From Gloeocapsa sp. PCC 7428 (GTDB lineage: Bacteria; Cyanobacteriota; Cyanobacteriia; Cyanobacteriales; Chroococcidiopsidaceae), in assembly GCF_000317555.1 (NCBI RefSeq), contig NC_019745.1, positions 4,902,001 through 4,966,000 on the forward strand: a stretch of DNA of 64,000 nt, given 5' to 3'. Below the pieces are notes generated by a model. The model was not told where the DNA came from. It was given only the letters and a program-made list of their open reading frames with translations, and did not search any database. This document shows positions 1 to 8,175 of the stretch, in pieces; positions within the stretch are counted from its first letter, which is position 1; each line of letters starts with the position of its first letter. Position numbers and translations under genes: made by a program.

Positions 1-180
1 TATCAAAAATGCATCTATTGCATCTCCAGTCCCAAACCGCCAAGCAATGACTAACTCTTTACCTACAGCTACCACTTTAACAAGTAAAGTTAATGTAGCA
101 ATTGTAATAGCTGCTCCAAAAATTTTACGATTGATGGAGCCGTTTGTCAGCTTTTCCCATGTGTTAAATAGTTTTTGCAC
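1..180 (-). CDS. Partial flippase (MurJ/MviN-like or Wzx-type), N-terminus only
   Basis: The first 60 codons of a minus-strand gene run off the left edge. It starts with GTG at 180, because an in-frame TAA lies two codons upstream. The readable part has a short basic amphipathic start (QKLFNTWEKL) and then a hydrophobic helix (IFGAAITIATLTLLVKVVAV) followed by KELVIAWRFGTGDAIDAFLI. The 'FGTGDAIDAF' pattern after the first helix is typical of MurJ/MviN and related lipid-linked oligosaccharide flippases. Such proteins move lipid-linked sugar units across the inner membrane. The neighbouring polysaccharide genes fit that role, but only about a tenth of the protein is visible, so subfamily and substrate cannot be decided. 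Confidence 0.6.
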   Translation of the reverse strand, partial: MQKLFNTWEKLTNGSINRKIFGAAITIATLTLLVKVVAVGKELVIAWRFGTGDAIDAFLI

Positions 181-595
181 TTGTTAAGGGATAAAAATAG
201 ACTTCGATACGCGTTTTCAACTTATAATACTTGCTAATAATGGCTAATAATAAATTTTATTTACTAGTGAAGTAGCCTTATTTTTCTATTTTTTTAATTG
301 AAGAAATGCTAAAGCTAAAACTATTCGTAGTACAAGTAATCCGTATGTATTTATCTAAATATATCAAACTATTTTACAATAATTAAATAGAAATACACAC
401 TACTTTTTTGTTATTTTTTTAAAAGTGGCAAGAGTTTAACAGTTAGCGTGTATAGTATGGTTGCTACACCTATGATTTGATAAAAGATTAGCTTTTAATT
501 CTAATTTCTGCCCTACAAAAACATAGCGGAACATTATAATATTTAGTGTTCCGCTGTAGGTGACGCAGGGTTTGTAGAAAAGTTCCTATTTGCAA
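181..595. other. Intergenic AT-rich spacer
   Basis: 415 bp between the partial flippase start and the DUF4832 gene stop. It is very AT-rich and has stop codons in all frames. The only clear structure is the hairpin at 525-555, described separately. It should also contain the promoter of the flippase gene, but I cannot pick out convincing -35/-10 boxes. Confidence 0.6.
525..555 (-). terminator. Hairpin downstream of the DUF4832 gene
   Basis: A perfect 9-bp inverted repeat, AGCGGAACA (525-533) and TGTTCCGCT (547-555), with a 13-nt AT-rich loop. Flanking CCTAC and GTAGG could extend the stem across a bulge. It lies 40 bp beyond the stop of the minus-strand gene. There is no strong T-run on the minus strand, so terminator versus mRNA-end stabiliser is inferred from position. 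Confidence 0.5.
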
Positions 596-2050
596 TTAGC
601 GGGCGGCGAAGAAGCGCTTAGCAGAATACGGACTTGCTGTTGCTGTCGCATCGACTCTGACATTTTGTAGTAAAGAATTATACCCAGTAGATGGCTCCCA
701 CACAGACTTATTAGCTAGCCTAATTGAATAATCTGGGCGGTTTCGTAATCTGTAATGAGGATCGGGCAAATTCAAGAGTACTTGATAATCGCCAGCAGCC
801 ATGTTGTTGGGAAGATTACCTTCAACGTTGACGGCAGTAGTAACACCAGGTGTCCATCGCCGTAAAGATTCGGCTACAGGAAGATAGTACTCTTGCCCAG
901 TTTGAGTATGGCGGAGAATAACTTCTAGCCTACGGGGGTTATATGGACTAGCCCAACCATCGTTTACTACAGTAAACTTCATCGAAAAAGTACTACCTGG
1001 TTTGATTCTATTTGGCACAGTTGAATTTAAGAGGCGGAAGCGATACCCTAAGCGGCGCTTGATTTCTTCCATACAACCTTGCGTTTGCCACTTCTGATAA
1101 ACTTGTGTTGAATCAGACTGATTAATTGACATTGCGCTCCAGTGCATCTGTGCTAAATCAGCTAAAGTACCTTTGCAGTCAGTATAAGCTAGCGAACTAG
1201 CCACTCCCGCAGGTTCACCGCTTTGCACTACGTATCTAGTATCAAGGTTGAGCCAGGCTTTTTCTTGCGCTACTTGGACAGGATTAACATAGCTGTATGT
1301 TCCCATATCATCTACACCAGCACGAAAAGCATCGTTGTGATGACCAGTTCTAGCTCTAAAAGAACTATTAAATGCCTCTGTAGATGATAGCGGATCGCTG
1401 CCAAGGATCTGCTTTTTATGCTTGAAGTAACGCAGCGCTACCATCCGTTGGTTTGGTAATACAGACAATAGTTTATGTAAAATGTTTTTGGCATTATTAT
1501 TTGCGTCTAAAGTCCAAGAGTCAACATGATTATTGCTAGACTTATGCCATTCTCCCCAGTTACCAATGAAGCCTGCTTCCATATAAGCAATGACATCGTA
1601 GTTAGCTTCTAATAATGGCTTTAATTGGTCTAAGTGGGAAAGAATAACATTTGCAGAAGCATCATCACCCCCACCTAACCAATTGTATGTAAATCGGACA
1701 ATTAATTTGACTCCTGCCTTACGCGCTGTTTGGCAGTCGTTCGATATCATCTCTAGGAAAGACTGCGATATTGGTTTATTTCTGAAGTCAGATAGCAGGT
1801 AGTATTTACGAACTAAAGATATATTATTATTTCTAATCTTCTGTAGCTCAGAGAGTTCTAATGGTGAGATGGCTTTATTGCCAATCGGCTCCATCGAAAC
1901 ATAAAAGCCTCTTTCAGGGTTAGTAAAATTTTCTTCACTACTTGTGTATGACATCGTAGTAGTATCAGAGTTAGCTGCTGCATGGCACAAACCCATCAAA
2001 TTCATGCTCATAATTGCTAACACTACGGGTAGTTTAAAAACTTTTGTCAT
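596..2050 (-). CDS. Secreted DUF4874/DUF4832 protein
   Basis: 484 residues with an N-terminal signal peptide (hydrophobic stretch about residues 5-22, cleavage near CHAAA). The mature protein begins with the 'NPERGFY' motif that marks the DUF4874 domain. The C-terminal third (about 335-460, with RRLEVILRH and a beta-rich profile) fits DUF4832. These two domains usually occur together in secreted proteins with a predicted glycoside-hydrolase-like barrel followed by a beta-sandwich. Conserved acidic and aromatic residues such as 'YMEAGFIGNWGEWH' sit where a TIM-barrel active site would be expected. No substrate is known for the family. Flanking flippase and nucleotide-sugar genes suggest a role in modifying or trimming an extracellular polysaccharide; that is inference. 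Confidence 0.75.
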   Translation of the reverse strand: MTKVFKLPVVLAIMSMNLMGLCHAAANSDTTTMSYTSSEENFTNPERGFYVSMEPIGNKAISPLELSELQKIRNNNISLVRKYYLLSDFRNKPISQSFLEMISNDCQTARKAGVKLIVRFTYNWLGGGDDASANVILSHLDQLKPLLEANYDVIAYMEAGFIGNWGEWHKSSNNHVDSWTLDANNNAKNILHKLLSVLPNQRMVALRYFKHKKQILGSDPLSSTEAFNSSFRARTGHHNDAFRAGVDDMGTYSYVNPVQVAQEKAWLNLDTRYVVQSGEPAGVASSLAYTDCKGTLADLAQMHWSAMSINQSDSTQVYQKWQTQGCMEEIKRRLGYRFRLLNSTVPNRIKPGSTFSMKFTVVNDGWASPYNPRRLEVILRHTQTGQEYYLPVAESLRRWTPGVTTAVNVEGNLPNNMAAGDYQVLLNLPDPHYRLRNRPDYSIRLANKSVWEPSTGYNSLLQNVRVDATATASPYSAKRFFAAR

Positions 2051-2572
2051 TACTGGTCGCTATAAGGGAAATTTAACTTGCTCGTTGTGTCATCAAGGCT
2101 CATCTTCTAGATGAGAATATAACTTTACACAACCTTACTACAAATCAAAGTTAGCTTTACCTTTTCTTTGGAATCCAGGGAAATTTTACTGATAAATAGA
2201 TTAAGTTCAGGTTTGTTGTTTATATATCATTAAGAAAATTTACTTAAAATTCAGTAAATTTACATTGAAGAATAAGTAAAGTCTTGAGAGCTTTACTTAG
2301 ATATTATTTCTATTCGATTACTAGAATCAACTCTTGATCGTCATTGCAAGTTTAAAGCTTGTGAATGCTATCGAACTGGTTATACCGTCTCGTTTTAAGG
2401 TTGATACATATAAGGCAGCAGGGCGGGCTTATGGTTCCAGTTTCCCAAGAGGATGGAGATGGGGAGAAGAAAGAAGTTAGTTGTAACGCTCATGGAGCAA
2501 AATAGTATAACTGATAAAAACGACCGGAGATATAGCTGCTAGCTCAAGTTGCAATTTAATTAGGATCAGTCA
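2051..2572. other. Intergenic spacer without recognisable gene
   Basis: 522 bp between two minus-strand genes. A slightly G-rich stretch (about 2410-2480) reads as a 24-codon plus-strand frame that I do not consider a gene. I see no repeat or RNA feature. The promoter for the DUF4832 gene is probably within the first 150 bp. Confidence 0.5.
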
Positions 2573-5401
2573 TCATTTAGGATGTGAAATTTGATATCGC
2601 AACTGCTGTTCTAGCAATCTTCCTGCTGCGCTATCTTCTAAAGGTTTAGAGAATAGATAACCTTGCGCGTATTCACAATTGAGTGCTTTGACACGGGCAA
2701 GCTGTTTTGTTGTTTCGACTCCGGTAGCTGTCACATTTATATGCAAATCGTGCGCGATCGCTGTAATCGTTTGCATAATCTCCGCAGTTTCACTGTCGTC
2801 ACAACTAACGAGCGTGCGGTCGAGCTTCAGTCTGCTAATTTTTTTATTTTGTAGTAGTTGTGGTAGTTGCAGAAGCAAGCTTAAAAACGAGTAACCAACA
2901 CCAATATTATCGATTTGCAATTGCACGCCTAAAGCAGTTAACTGTCGAATCAGCGCTGAAGTATACTCATCATCTTCTACGATCGCATCTTCAGCCATCT
3001 CTAACCTTAAACTACCTGCTGCCAAATGGACATCTGCTAAAATTTGGGCAATTCGTTCGCTTAAGTCAGGTTGAAAAAACTGCTGACGCGAGAGATTGAT
3101 GCTCAATCCCAAGCGCGTATGCGGAAATTGCTGTTGCCAAAGTTGAAGTTGTTGGCACGCTTGACGTAATACCCACCAACCAATGGGTACAATTAAGCCT
3201 GTGTCTTCGGCAATATTGATAAATTTTGCGGGCGCAATCAAACCATGTTGCGGATGTTGCCAGCGCAATAAAGCTTCAAAGCTTGTAATTTCCTTCGTTA
3301 CTAAGTTGACAATCGGTTGATAGTGAATCCGCAACTCGCGTTGCATTAATGCCCGTTTTAAGTCTTTTTCGAGTTGTAGTGATTCAGACGTAACTTGAGT
3401 AAGATTTTGTTGACGAAAAGTGCGATCGCCTTTGGCACTGAAAGAAGCGCGATCGCTGACACTCTTTTTAGCCGCATTGCTACCGCCTGGCTTGTACTCA
3501 ATCACCAACTGCTGTAGCAAAGAAACAATCGCTTGATTGTCATTCAAATCGGCAGCTTTGCAAAGCGCTGCGACCATTGACTCTAAATTTTCAGGAATGA
3601 TGCCACTCGCGTTGCACACTGAGAGAATTTTTTCATGCTGCGTTGGTTCGTAGCGTTCGCCAGGAATAAACAATTCCTCGTAGAGTTTTTCGCCTGGTCG
3701 TAGCCCTGTATACACAATATCAATATCTTTACCGACTTCATAACCTGAAAGGCGAATCAAATCTTTTGCCAAATCGACAATTTTGACAGGTTCTCCCATA
3801 TTAAGCATGAAAACTTCGCCACCGTGACCGATTACCGCAGCTTGCAACACAAGTTGTACAGCTTCTGGAATTGTCATAAAATAACGACAAATGTCAGGAT
3901 GCGTAATTGTAATCGGACCTCCTGCGGCGATTTGTCGCTTAAACGTTGGAACAACACTGCCCCTACTGCCCAAAACATTACCAAATCGCACAACAACAAA
4001 AGGTTTTTTGCTGACTTGCGCGGCTTTAAGAACCAACATCTCTGCGGCTCTTTTGCTTGCACCCATAATGCTTGTGGGATTCACAGCTTTGTCGGTGGAA
4101 ATCATGACAAAGTGTTTGACGTTGTAGCGCAGCGCCAAATCGAGCAAATTTTTGGTTCCCACAACGTTGTTTGTGATTGCTTCGGGAGAATTGGCTTCCA
4201 TCAAAGGCACGTGCTTATGTGCTGCGGCGTGGAAAACAATGTCCGGTTTAAATTGCTCAAAAACATAATCTAAACGCGCAGCAAAGCGAATATCCGCGAT
4301 TAACGTCGTCAGCCGAGGGATATTGGTAGAACAACGATGCCAAGTTTCTAAGGCTTGTTGAAGTTCTTGCTGAATGTTAAACACAGAGTTCTCGCCGTGT
4401 CCAACAAGCAAAATTTCGGCAGGACAGCACTGAAGAACTTGACGACAAATCTCGCTACCGATTGAGCCGCCTGCACCTGTAATCAGAACTCGTTTGCCAT
4501 TGAGGAAGTGCGATACTGCTTCCACATTTGTTTTTATTGGTTCTCGCCGTAGTAAGTCTTCAATTTTGACATCGCGAATACTGGCAGCACGAGCATGACC
4601 GCTGAGAATCTCATGAATGCTGGGTAAAGTACTTGTTGCCACCCCCAGCGACTGGCAGCGATCGACAATTTCGCGAATCATTTTCCCAGAAACTGTAGGC
4701 ATCGCAATAATCACGCGCTCAATATCAAAAGCGCGAATAATGTTAGGGATGCTATGGCGATCGCCAAGTACGCGAACTCCCCGAATCCGTAAGCCTAGCT
4801 TGGTGGGATCGTCGTCAATGAAACCAACCGCATAAAGACCAAGTTTAGGGTTGTGCTGAATTGTTTGCACCATTGATACGCCTGCATGACCTGCACCGAC
4901 GATCAACGCGCGTTCGTATTGCTGATTTGTTTTCGGAAGTTGGCACACGCGTTCGAGTGCCCGCACGCTAAAGCGTATTCCACCTACCAATATGAGACTA
5001 AGTATTCCATCGAGCAACGGCAGCGATCGCGGCAAATCACTGATTAAATCAGTCGTGTAATACAGCACATAAAATAACCAAGTTTGAACTACTAAGACCG
5101 CAGCCATCGAAGCGACGACTTGAATCAATTCATCAATACTGGCGTAACGCCAACATCTACGATAAAAGCCAAATTGATACAACAGTAATATCTTTACTAC
5201 TAAAAAAACTGCTGTTACAATAAGAACATCGGTTCCGTAAACTCTGAAAACAAATAGTTTATCAAGGCGCAAAGCCAGTGCTAATGCAGGTGTCAGCAAA
5301 AAAATCACTGCATCGGCGACAAAAAAGTGGCGGTTACGTAAGCGTAACCAAACCTTTGATAGGGCATCTACCATCTCTTTACATTCCTGGCAAATTTTCA
5401 A
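2573..5401 (-). CDS. FlaA1/CapD-type nucleotide-sugar 4,6-dehydratase fused to an EAL domain
   Basis: 942 residues. N-terminal membrane helices (about 25-145) are followed by a nucleotide-binding domain (ALIVGAGHAG, 165-174) and the catalytic SDR domain with GAGGSIG (309-315). The TDK triad element (436-438) and MGASK (446-450), in place of the usual YxxxK, are typical of FlaA1/PglF/WbpM membrane dehydratases. Those enzymes convert UDP-GlcNAc-type sugars for surface glycans and normally end near residue 620-650. Here a complete-length EAL domain (about 676-935) follows: EAL at 709-711, SINLS near 767, the motif-2 E804, KLD ending at D861 and QGYLF near 913. The loop motif DDFGTG is changed to DNIGVG (831-836) and EGVE to TGVE, so c-di-GMP hydrolysis may be lost and binding kept. 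Start: TTG at 5401 with AGGA seven bases upstream; an ATG ten codons later is possible. Confidence 0.88.
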   Translation of the reverse strand: MKICQECKEMVDALSKVWLRLRNRHFFVADAVIFLLTPALALALRLDKLFVFRVYGTDVLIVTAVFLVVKILLLYQFGFYRRCWRYASIDELIQVVASMAAVLVVQTWLFYVLYYTTDLISDLPRSLPLLDGILSLILVGGIRFSVRALERVCQLPKTNQQYERALIVGAGHAGVSMVQTIQHNPKLGLYAVGFIDDDPTKLGLRIRGVRVLGDRHSIPNIIRAFDIERVIIAMPTVSGKMIREIVDRCQSLGVATSTLPSIHEILSGHARAASIRDVKIEDLLRREPIKTNVEAVSHFLNGKRVLITGAGGSIGSEICRQVLQCCPAEILLVGHGENSVFNIQQELQQALETWHRCSTNIPRLTTLIADIRFAARLDYVFEQFKPDIVFHAAAHKHVPLMEANSPEAITNNVVGTKNLLDLALRYNVKHFVMISTDKAVNPTSIMGASKRAAEMLVLKAAQVSKKPFVVVRFGNVLGSRGSVVPTFKRQIAAGGPITITHPDICRYFMTIPEAVQLVLQAAVIGHGGEVFMLNMGEPVKIVDLAKDLIRLSGYEVGKDIDIVYTGLRPGEKLYEELFIPGERYEPTQHEKILSVCNASGIIPENLESMVAALCKAADLNDNQAIVSLLQQLVIEYKPGGSNAAKKSVSDRASFSAKGDRTFRQQNLTQVTSESLQLEKDLKRALMQRELRIHYQPIVNLVTKEITSFEALLRWQHPQHGLIAPAKFINIAEDTGLIVPIGWWVLRQACQQLQLWQQQFPHTRLGLSINLSRQQFFQPDLSERIAQILADVHLAAGSLRLEMAEDAIVEDDEYTSALIRQLTALGVQLQIDNIGVGYSFLSLLLQLPQLLQNKKISRLKLDRTLVSCDDSETAEIMQTITAIAHDLHINVTATGVETTKQLARVKALNCEYAQGYLFSKPLEDSAAGRLLEQQLRYQISHPK

Positions 5402-6046
5402 TAGAATGTCCTTTCCTCAATCAAAATCGAGGAAGGAATTTTATGGATTTTTTTTAATATTTAATTCGTTGAAACTGACAGACTGCGACTTATTAGCTGA
5501 AGTTCCAAAAATGTACAATAAATAAAAATTAGTGGACTAATAATATAATTAAATTCACTCCTCTTTTAGTCATAACGCACAGCTGAATAGAATTGATTCT
5601 TCGCTTTACAATAAGTAACTTCAACCTTGCTAAAAGGTTGCCATTCTGCTAATGTCTACAAACTTAATTTCTGTAAACAGAAAATTTAATTGTTTTTACA
5701 GATTACCACTGATCGAGATTAATTTTTACCAATTATTAATTAAAGCTTATGTAAAGTTTCGAGCTTGGTTTGTGAAGTTTGCTTATAGTATAAGAACAGT
5801 TACTATAAAGCTAATACCTAAAATACTACCCTTAGGTAGATATAAACTAGCGCTTATCGACAATTATCCTACTTGCGCATTTCTGCTGAGTAAAATCGCG
5901 AATGAACTCACAGCCAAAAATAAAGTCCACCGCAGTGGACTTCTTGAGTTGCGAGGACTTTGCTTTGAACTCATTCAACTTTTTTTGGTCTTTACCCCGT
6001 TCTAGGAAGGAAAATCAGGAAAAACGCGATCGCATGCGCATAAAGT
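5402..6046. other. Intergenic spacer with one two-hairpin repeat
   Basis: 645 bp, AT-rich. A plus-strand frame at 5652-6005 is rejected: its composition is atypical and it runs through a repeat. The only clear structure is the hairpin pair at 5899-5943. The upstream region of the FlaA1-EAL gene should lie in 5402-5550. Confidence 0.5.
5899..5943. repeat. Two-hairpin intergenic repeat, copy 1 (first hairpin degenerate)
   Basis: The second hairpin is perfect: AAGTCCAC (5924-5931), loop CGCA, GTGGACTT (5936-5943). It is preceded by GCGAATGAACTCAC, a decayed version of the first hairpin, with the TGAA loop still visible, and by the AGCC-A-rich linker seen in the other copies. Same architecture as the copies at 25119, 27751, 27921, 33891 and 35446. 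Confidence 0.55.
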
Positions 6047-6187
6047 TTATTGGTTAGTTGGTTCAACCCAACCGGAATCTATACTTGGCTCGACCGGATT
6101 TCTTTGGACATAGCCGAACAAAGCAGATGTCAAAACCAAGACAACCGAAATAAAAGCAACAACTTCGAGCATAATATTGAAACGCAT
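6047..6187 (-). CDS. Small single-helix membrane protein (46 aa)
   Basis: A 46-residue frame starting MRFNIMLEVVAF and ending VEPTNQ. It has one clear membrane helix (about residues 6-25) and then a short polar, proline-containing tail (GYVQRNPVEPSIDSG). It lies 22 bp downstream of the flavocytochrome gene on the same strand. The only purine-rich SD-like stretch (GGAGG) is about 18 bases upstream, which is rather far. The size and layout resemble small subunits of thylakoid or membrane complexes, but I do not recognise it as a named Psb, Psa or Ndh subunit. A companion peptide of the upstream redox protein is possible. Clean codon usage and the helix-plus-tail architecture support a real gene. 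Confidence 0.5.
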   Translation of the reverse strand: MRFNIMLEVVAFISVVLVLTSALFGYVQRNPVEPSIDSGWVEPTNQ

Positions 6188-6209
6188 AATTCTTGAGCTA
6201 TGACCTCCA

Positions 6210-7541
6210 TCAAACAAGATTAAAGTGTTCCATGTGAATAGCTTTTGCAGGTACTCCTAAGTCGTGTAAAGCTTTTTCGGTTTCATCTAAAAAGCGGGGA
6301 GAACCGCAAAGAAAATAACGCCAGCCTTCGCGATTTTGCGGAATGTGTCGTGCTAGCAGGTCTTTATCAACATAGCCTGATTCTCCAGGCCAATCATCCG
6401 GAGGTTCCTTAATCACGTGCGTTACCGTAAGACTATCTAATCGCTTATTGAGATATTCCAAGTCTTCGCGAAAAGCAACATCTTCCCAAGAACCATTGGC
6501 ATAAATCAAACGAATCGGTCGATGATCGCCGCGTTCAGCAAGCGTTACCAGAATGCTAATCATCGGTGTAACGCCGACACCATTTGCAATGAGTACCAGC
6601 CCACTACAATCAAAGCGATCGGGAGTAAAAGCCCCGTGCGGACCATCAAGAAAAGCTTTTGTTCCTGGCTGGACATCTTTGATAGTGTTTGTGAAGTCAC
6701 CAACGGCTTTGATCGTCAGTGCAACTTGATCGGGGCGATCGCCGTTAGAAGAAAATGAAAACGGATGCTCTTGAATGCGATAAGGAGAGCGATCGAGCGT
6801 TAACCAAGCAAATTGTCCTGGTAAAAAACGAATACCTTCATGACCTTGCGGACGGAGTACCAATGTATAAACATCACCTCGCTGTGGTACTACTGCTTCG
6901 ACTCGATACGGCTTTTGCGTCATTAACCACGGCTTGATTAAACGAACATAAATCAACGAACCAAAAGCAAGCAGTGCTAAGAGTATCCACAACAATGCTT
7001 TCCAAGGTAGCGCTAGATAATAATTAACGCCAAACGCATGAGCTAACCCCAACCCCACCGCCAGGACAGCCAAAATTCCATGACTAGTGCGCCACACTTC
7101 GTAGTTAAGCTTGAGCTTCTGCCGCCACAGCGAAGTGACAACGAGCAAAATTAATGAGATTGTCGAGATTACCGCGAATCTTGCCCGCCACGGTGCCTCA
7201 AAAAAATTGAGTAGCTGTAAATATTCTGCATCGCGAACGAACAAAATAATCGGATGTGCCAGAATTAACGCAAATGCAACCTGGGTAATATAGCGATGGT
7301 ATTGCAGAACAATATCAATACCATAAGGAGCCGCGATCGCATCAAACCGCGCAGTTAATGCGAACTGCAACATCATCATTGCTAAGCCCACATAACCCAA
7401 GGCGGCAGAAAATTCGATCCAAAATCCCCTTCCTCCTGGAACTGGGTGAATCAAAAGAATCAACAAGGGAGAAAGCGTAATTAAAAGATATAAAACTACC
7501 CAAAAGGTTCCGGCAACCCAGGGATTTTTCATTTGAAACAT
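6210..7541 (-). CDS. Ferric-reductase/NOX-like membrane flavocytochrome
   Basis: 443 residues. About six membrane helices (residues 12-205) carry two histidine pairs, H82/H96 and H154/H168. Each pair is 14 residues apart, the bis-haem pattern of ferric reductases and NADPH oxidases. The cytosolic half is a ferredoxin-reductase-type module: FAD-binding with the HPFSFSS motif (about 268-274) and GPHGAF, then NAD(P)-binding with NGVGVTP and CGSPRF near the C-terminus. Electrons would pass from NAD(P)H through FAD and two haems across the membrane to ferric iron, oxygen or another acceptor. Family knowledge does not fix the acceptor. It is probably co-transcribed with the holin-family gene upstream (40 bp) and the 46-aa peptide downstream. 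Confidence 0.87.
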   Translation of the reverse strand: MFQMKNPWVAGTFWVVLYLLITLSPLLILLIHPVPGGRGFWIEFSAALGYVGLAMMMLQFALTARFDAIAAPYGIDIVLQYHRYITQVAFALILAHPIILFVRDAEYLQLLNFFEAPWRARFAVISTISLILLVVTSLWRQKLKLNYEVWRTSHGILAVLAVGLGLAHAFGVNYYLALPWKALLWILLALLAFGSLIYVRLIKPWLMTQKPYRVEAVVPQRGDVYTLVLRPQGHEGIRFLPGQFAWLTLDRSPYRIQEHPFSFSSNGDRPDQVALTIKAVGDFTNTIKDVQPGTKAFLDGPHGAFTPDRFDCSGLVLIANGVGVTPMISILVTLAERGDHRPIRLIYANGSWEDVAFREDLEYLNKRLDSLTVTHVIKEPPDDWPGESGYVDKDLLARHIPQNREGWRYFLCGSPRFLDETEKALHDLGVPAKAIHMEHFNLV

Positions 7542-7581
7542 CTTTCTCTTTCCACGTAAATTGAGATTGACGTTAAACTAT

Positions 7582-7932
7582 TTACAATCCTACTGTTCCA
7601 AGTAAACTAAATAGAATCGAATTAACAATACTCAGAGCGATCGTGCCGATCAGCGCGCTCCAAATTCCCCAACGCAAGCGAAATCCATGCACTAATAGTG
7701 CTGCTAAGCCAAAAATAATTGCATTAATGACAATGCTGAATAACCCTAAAGTTAGGAGAGTAATCGGAAAAGCAAAAAAAGCAATAATTGGACGAACAAA
7801 TGCATTAAGAATTCCAAAAATTGCGGCTGATAATGCGGCTTTACCAAAGCTGTCAATTTCTACGCCGATGGGTAGTCTCGAAATAATTAAGAAACTGATT
7901 GTAGTAACAATCCAAGTAATGATAATACCCAT
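7582..7932 (-). CDS. Phage-holin-4-family small membrane protein
   Basis: 116 residues with four hydrophobic helices, matching the widespread PF04020 'phage holin family 4' proteins of cyanobacteria (MGIIITWIVTT start, GVEIDSFG after helix 1). Despite the name, most members are chromosomal and not phage-linked; no phage gene is nearby. I chose the ATG at 7932 because GGAG lies eight bases upstream; a GTG three codons earlier (7941) is also open. Function is unknown. Position just upstream of the flavocytochrome gene suggests a shared transcript. Confidence 0.75.
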   Translation of the reverse strand: MGIIITWIVTTISFLIISRLPIGVEIDSFGKAALSAAIFGILNAFVRPIIAFFAFPITLLTLGLFSIVINAIIFGLAALLVHGFRLRWGIWSALIGTIALSIVNSILFSLLGTVGL

Positions 7933-8175
7933 CGCAAACACTCCGATATGCTAAATTTCAACTAGAATATTGAGCCATCTAACATCACTTTATCTAGTAT
8001 TCGCAGACAATGTGGCAAAAAAGTGACAAGCTTGAGGAAATTTTCGCCTCATAAATCCACGTCACTTGCTTCAACAGGAAACTTGAACTGCGGAGGTTCT
8101 GCGCGTGTTTTTAAGGTCATTTAAAAGCGTGAGTAATATCTTTCTAAAGGAAGAAGAAAGTTTATTTACTAGTAA

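Noticed and set aside
5652-6005. 117-codon plus-strand open frame
   Set aside because: Atypical AT-rich composition, no ribosome-binding site, runs through a two-hairpin repeat, and no recognisable domain.
6047-6187. Reading the 46-aa peptide as a photosystem small subunit
   Set aside because: Size and single helix fit, but the sequence does not match any Psb, Psa or Ndh subunit that I can recall, so no symbol was given.
7582-7932. Prophage signal from the holin-family name
   Set aside because: This family is chromosomal in cyanobacteria, and no other phage gene is nearby.
8049-8120. 23-residue minus-strand frame starting MTLKTRAEPP
   Set aside because: Too short to judge, no clear ribosome-binding site, no known family; could be chance in a 240-bp spacer.
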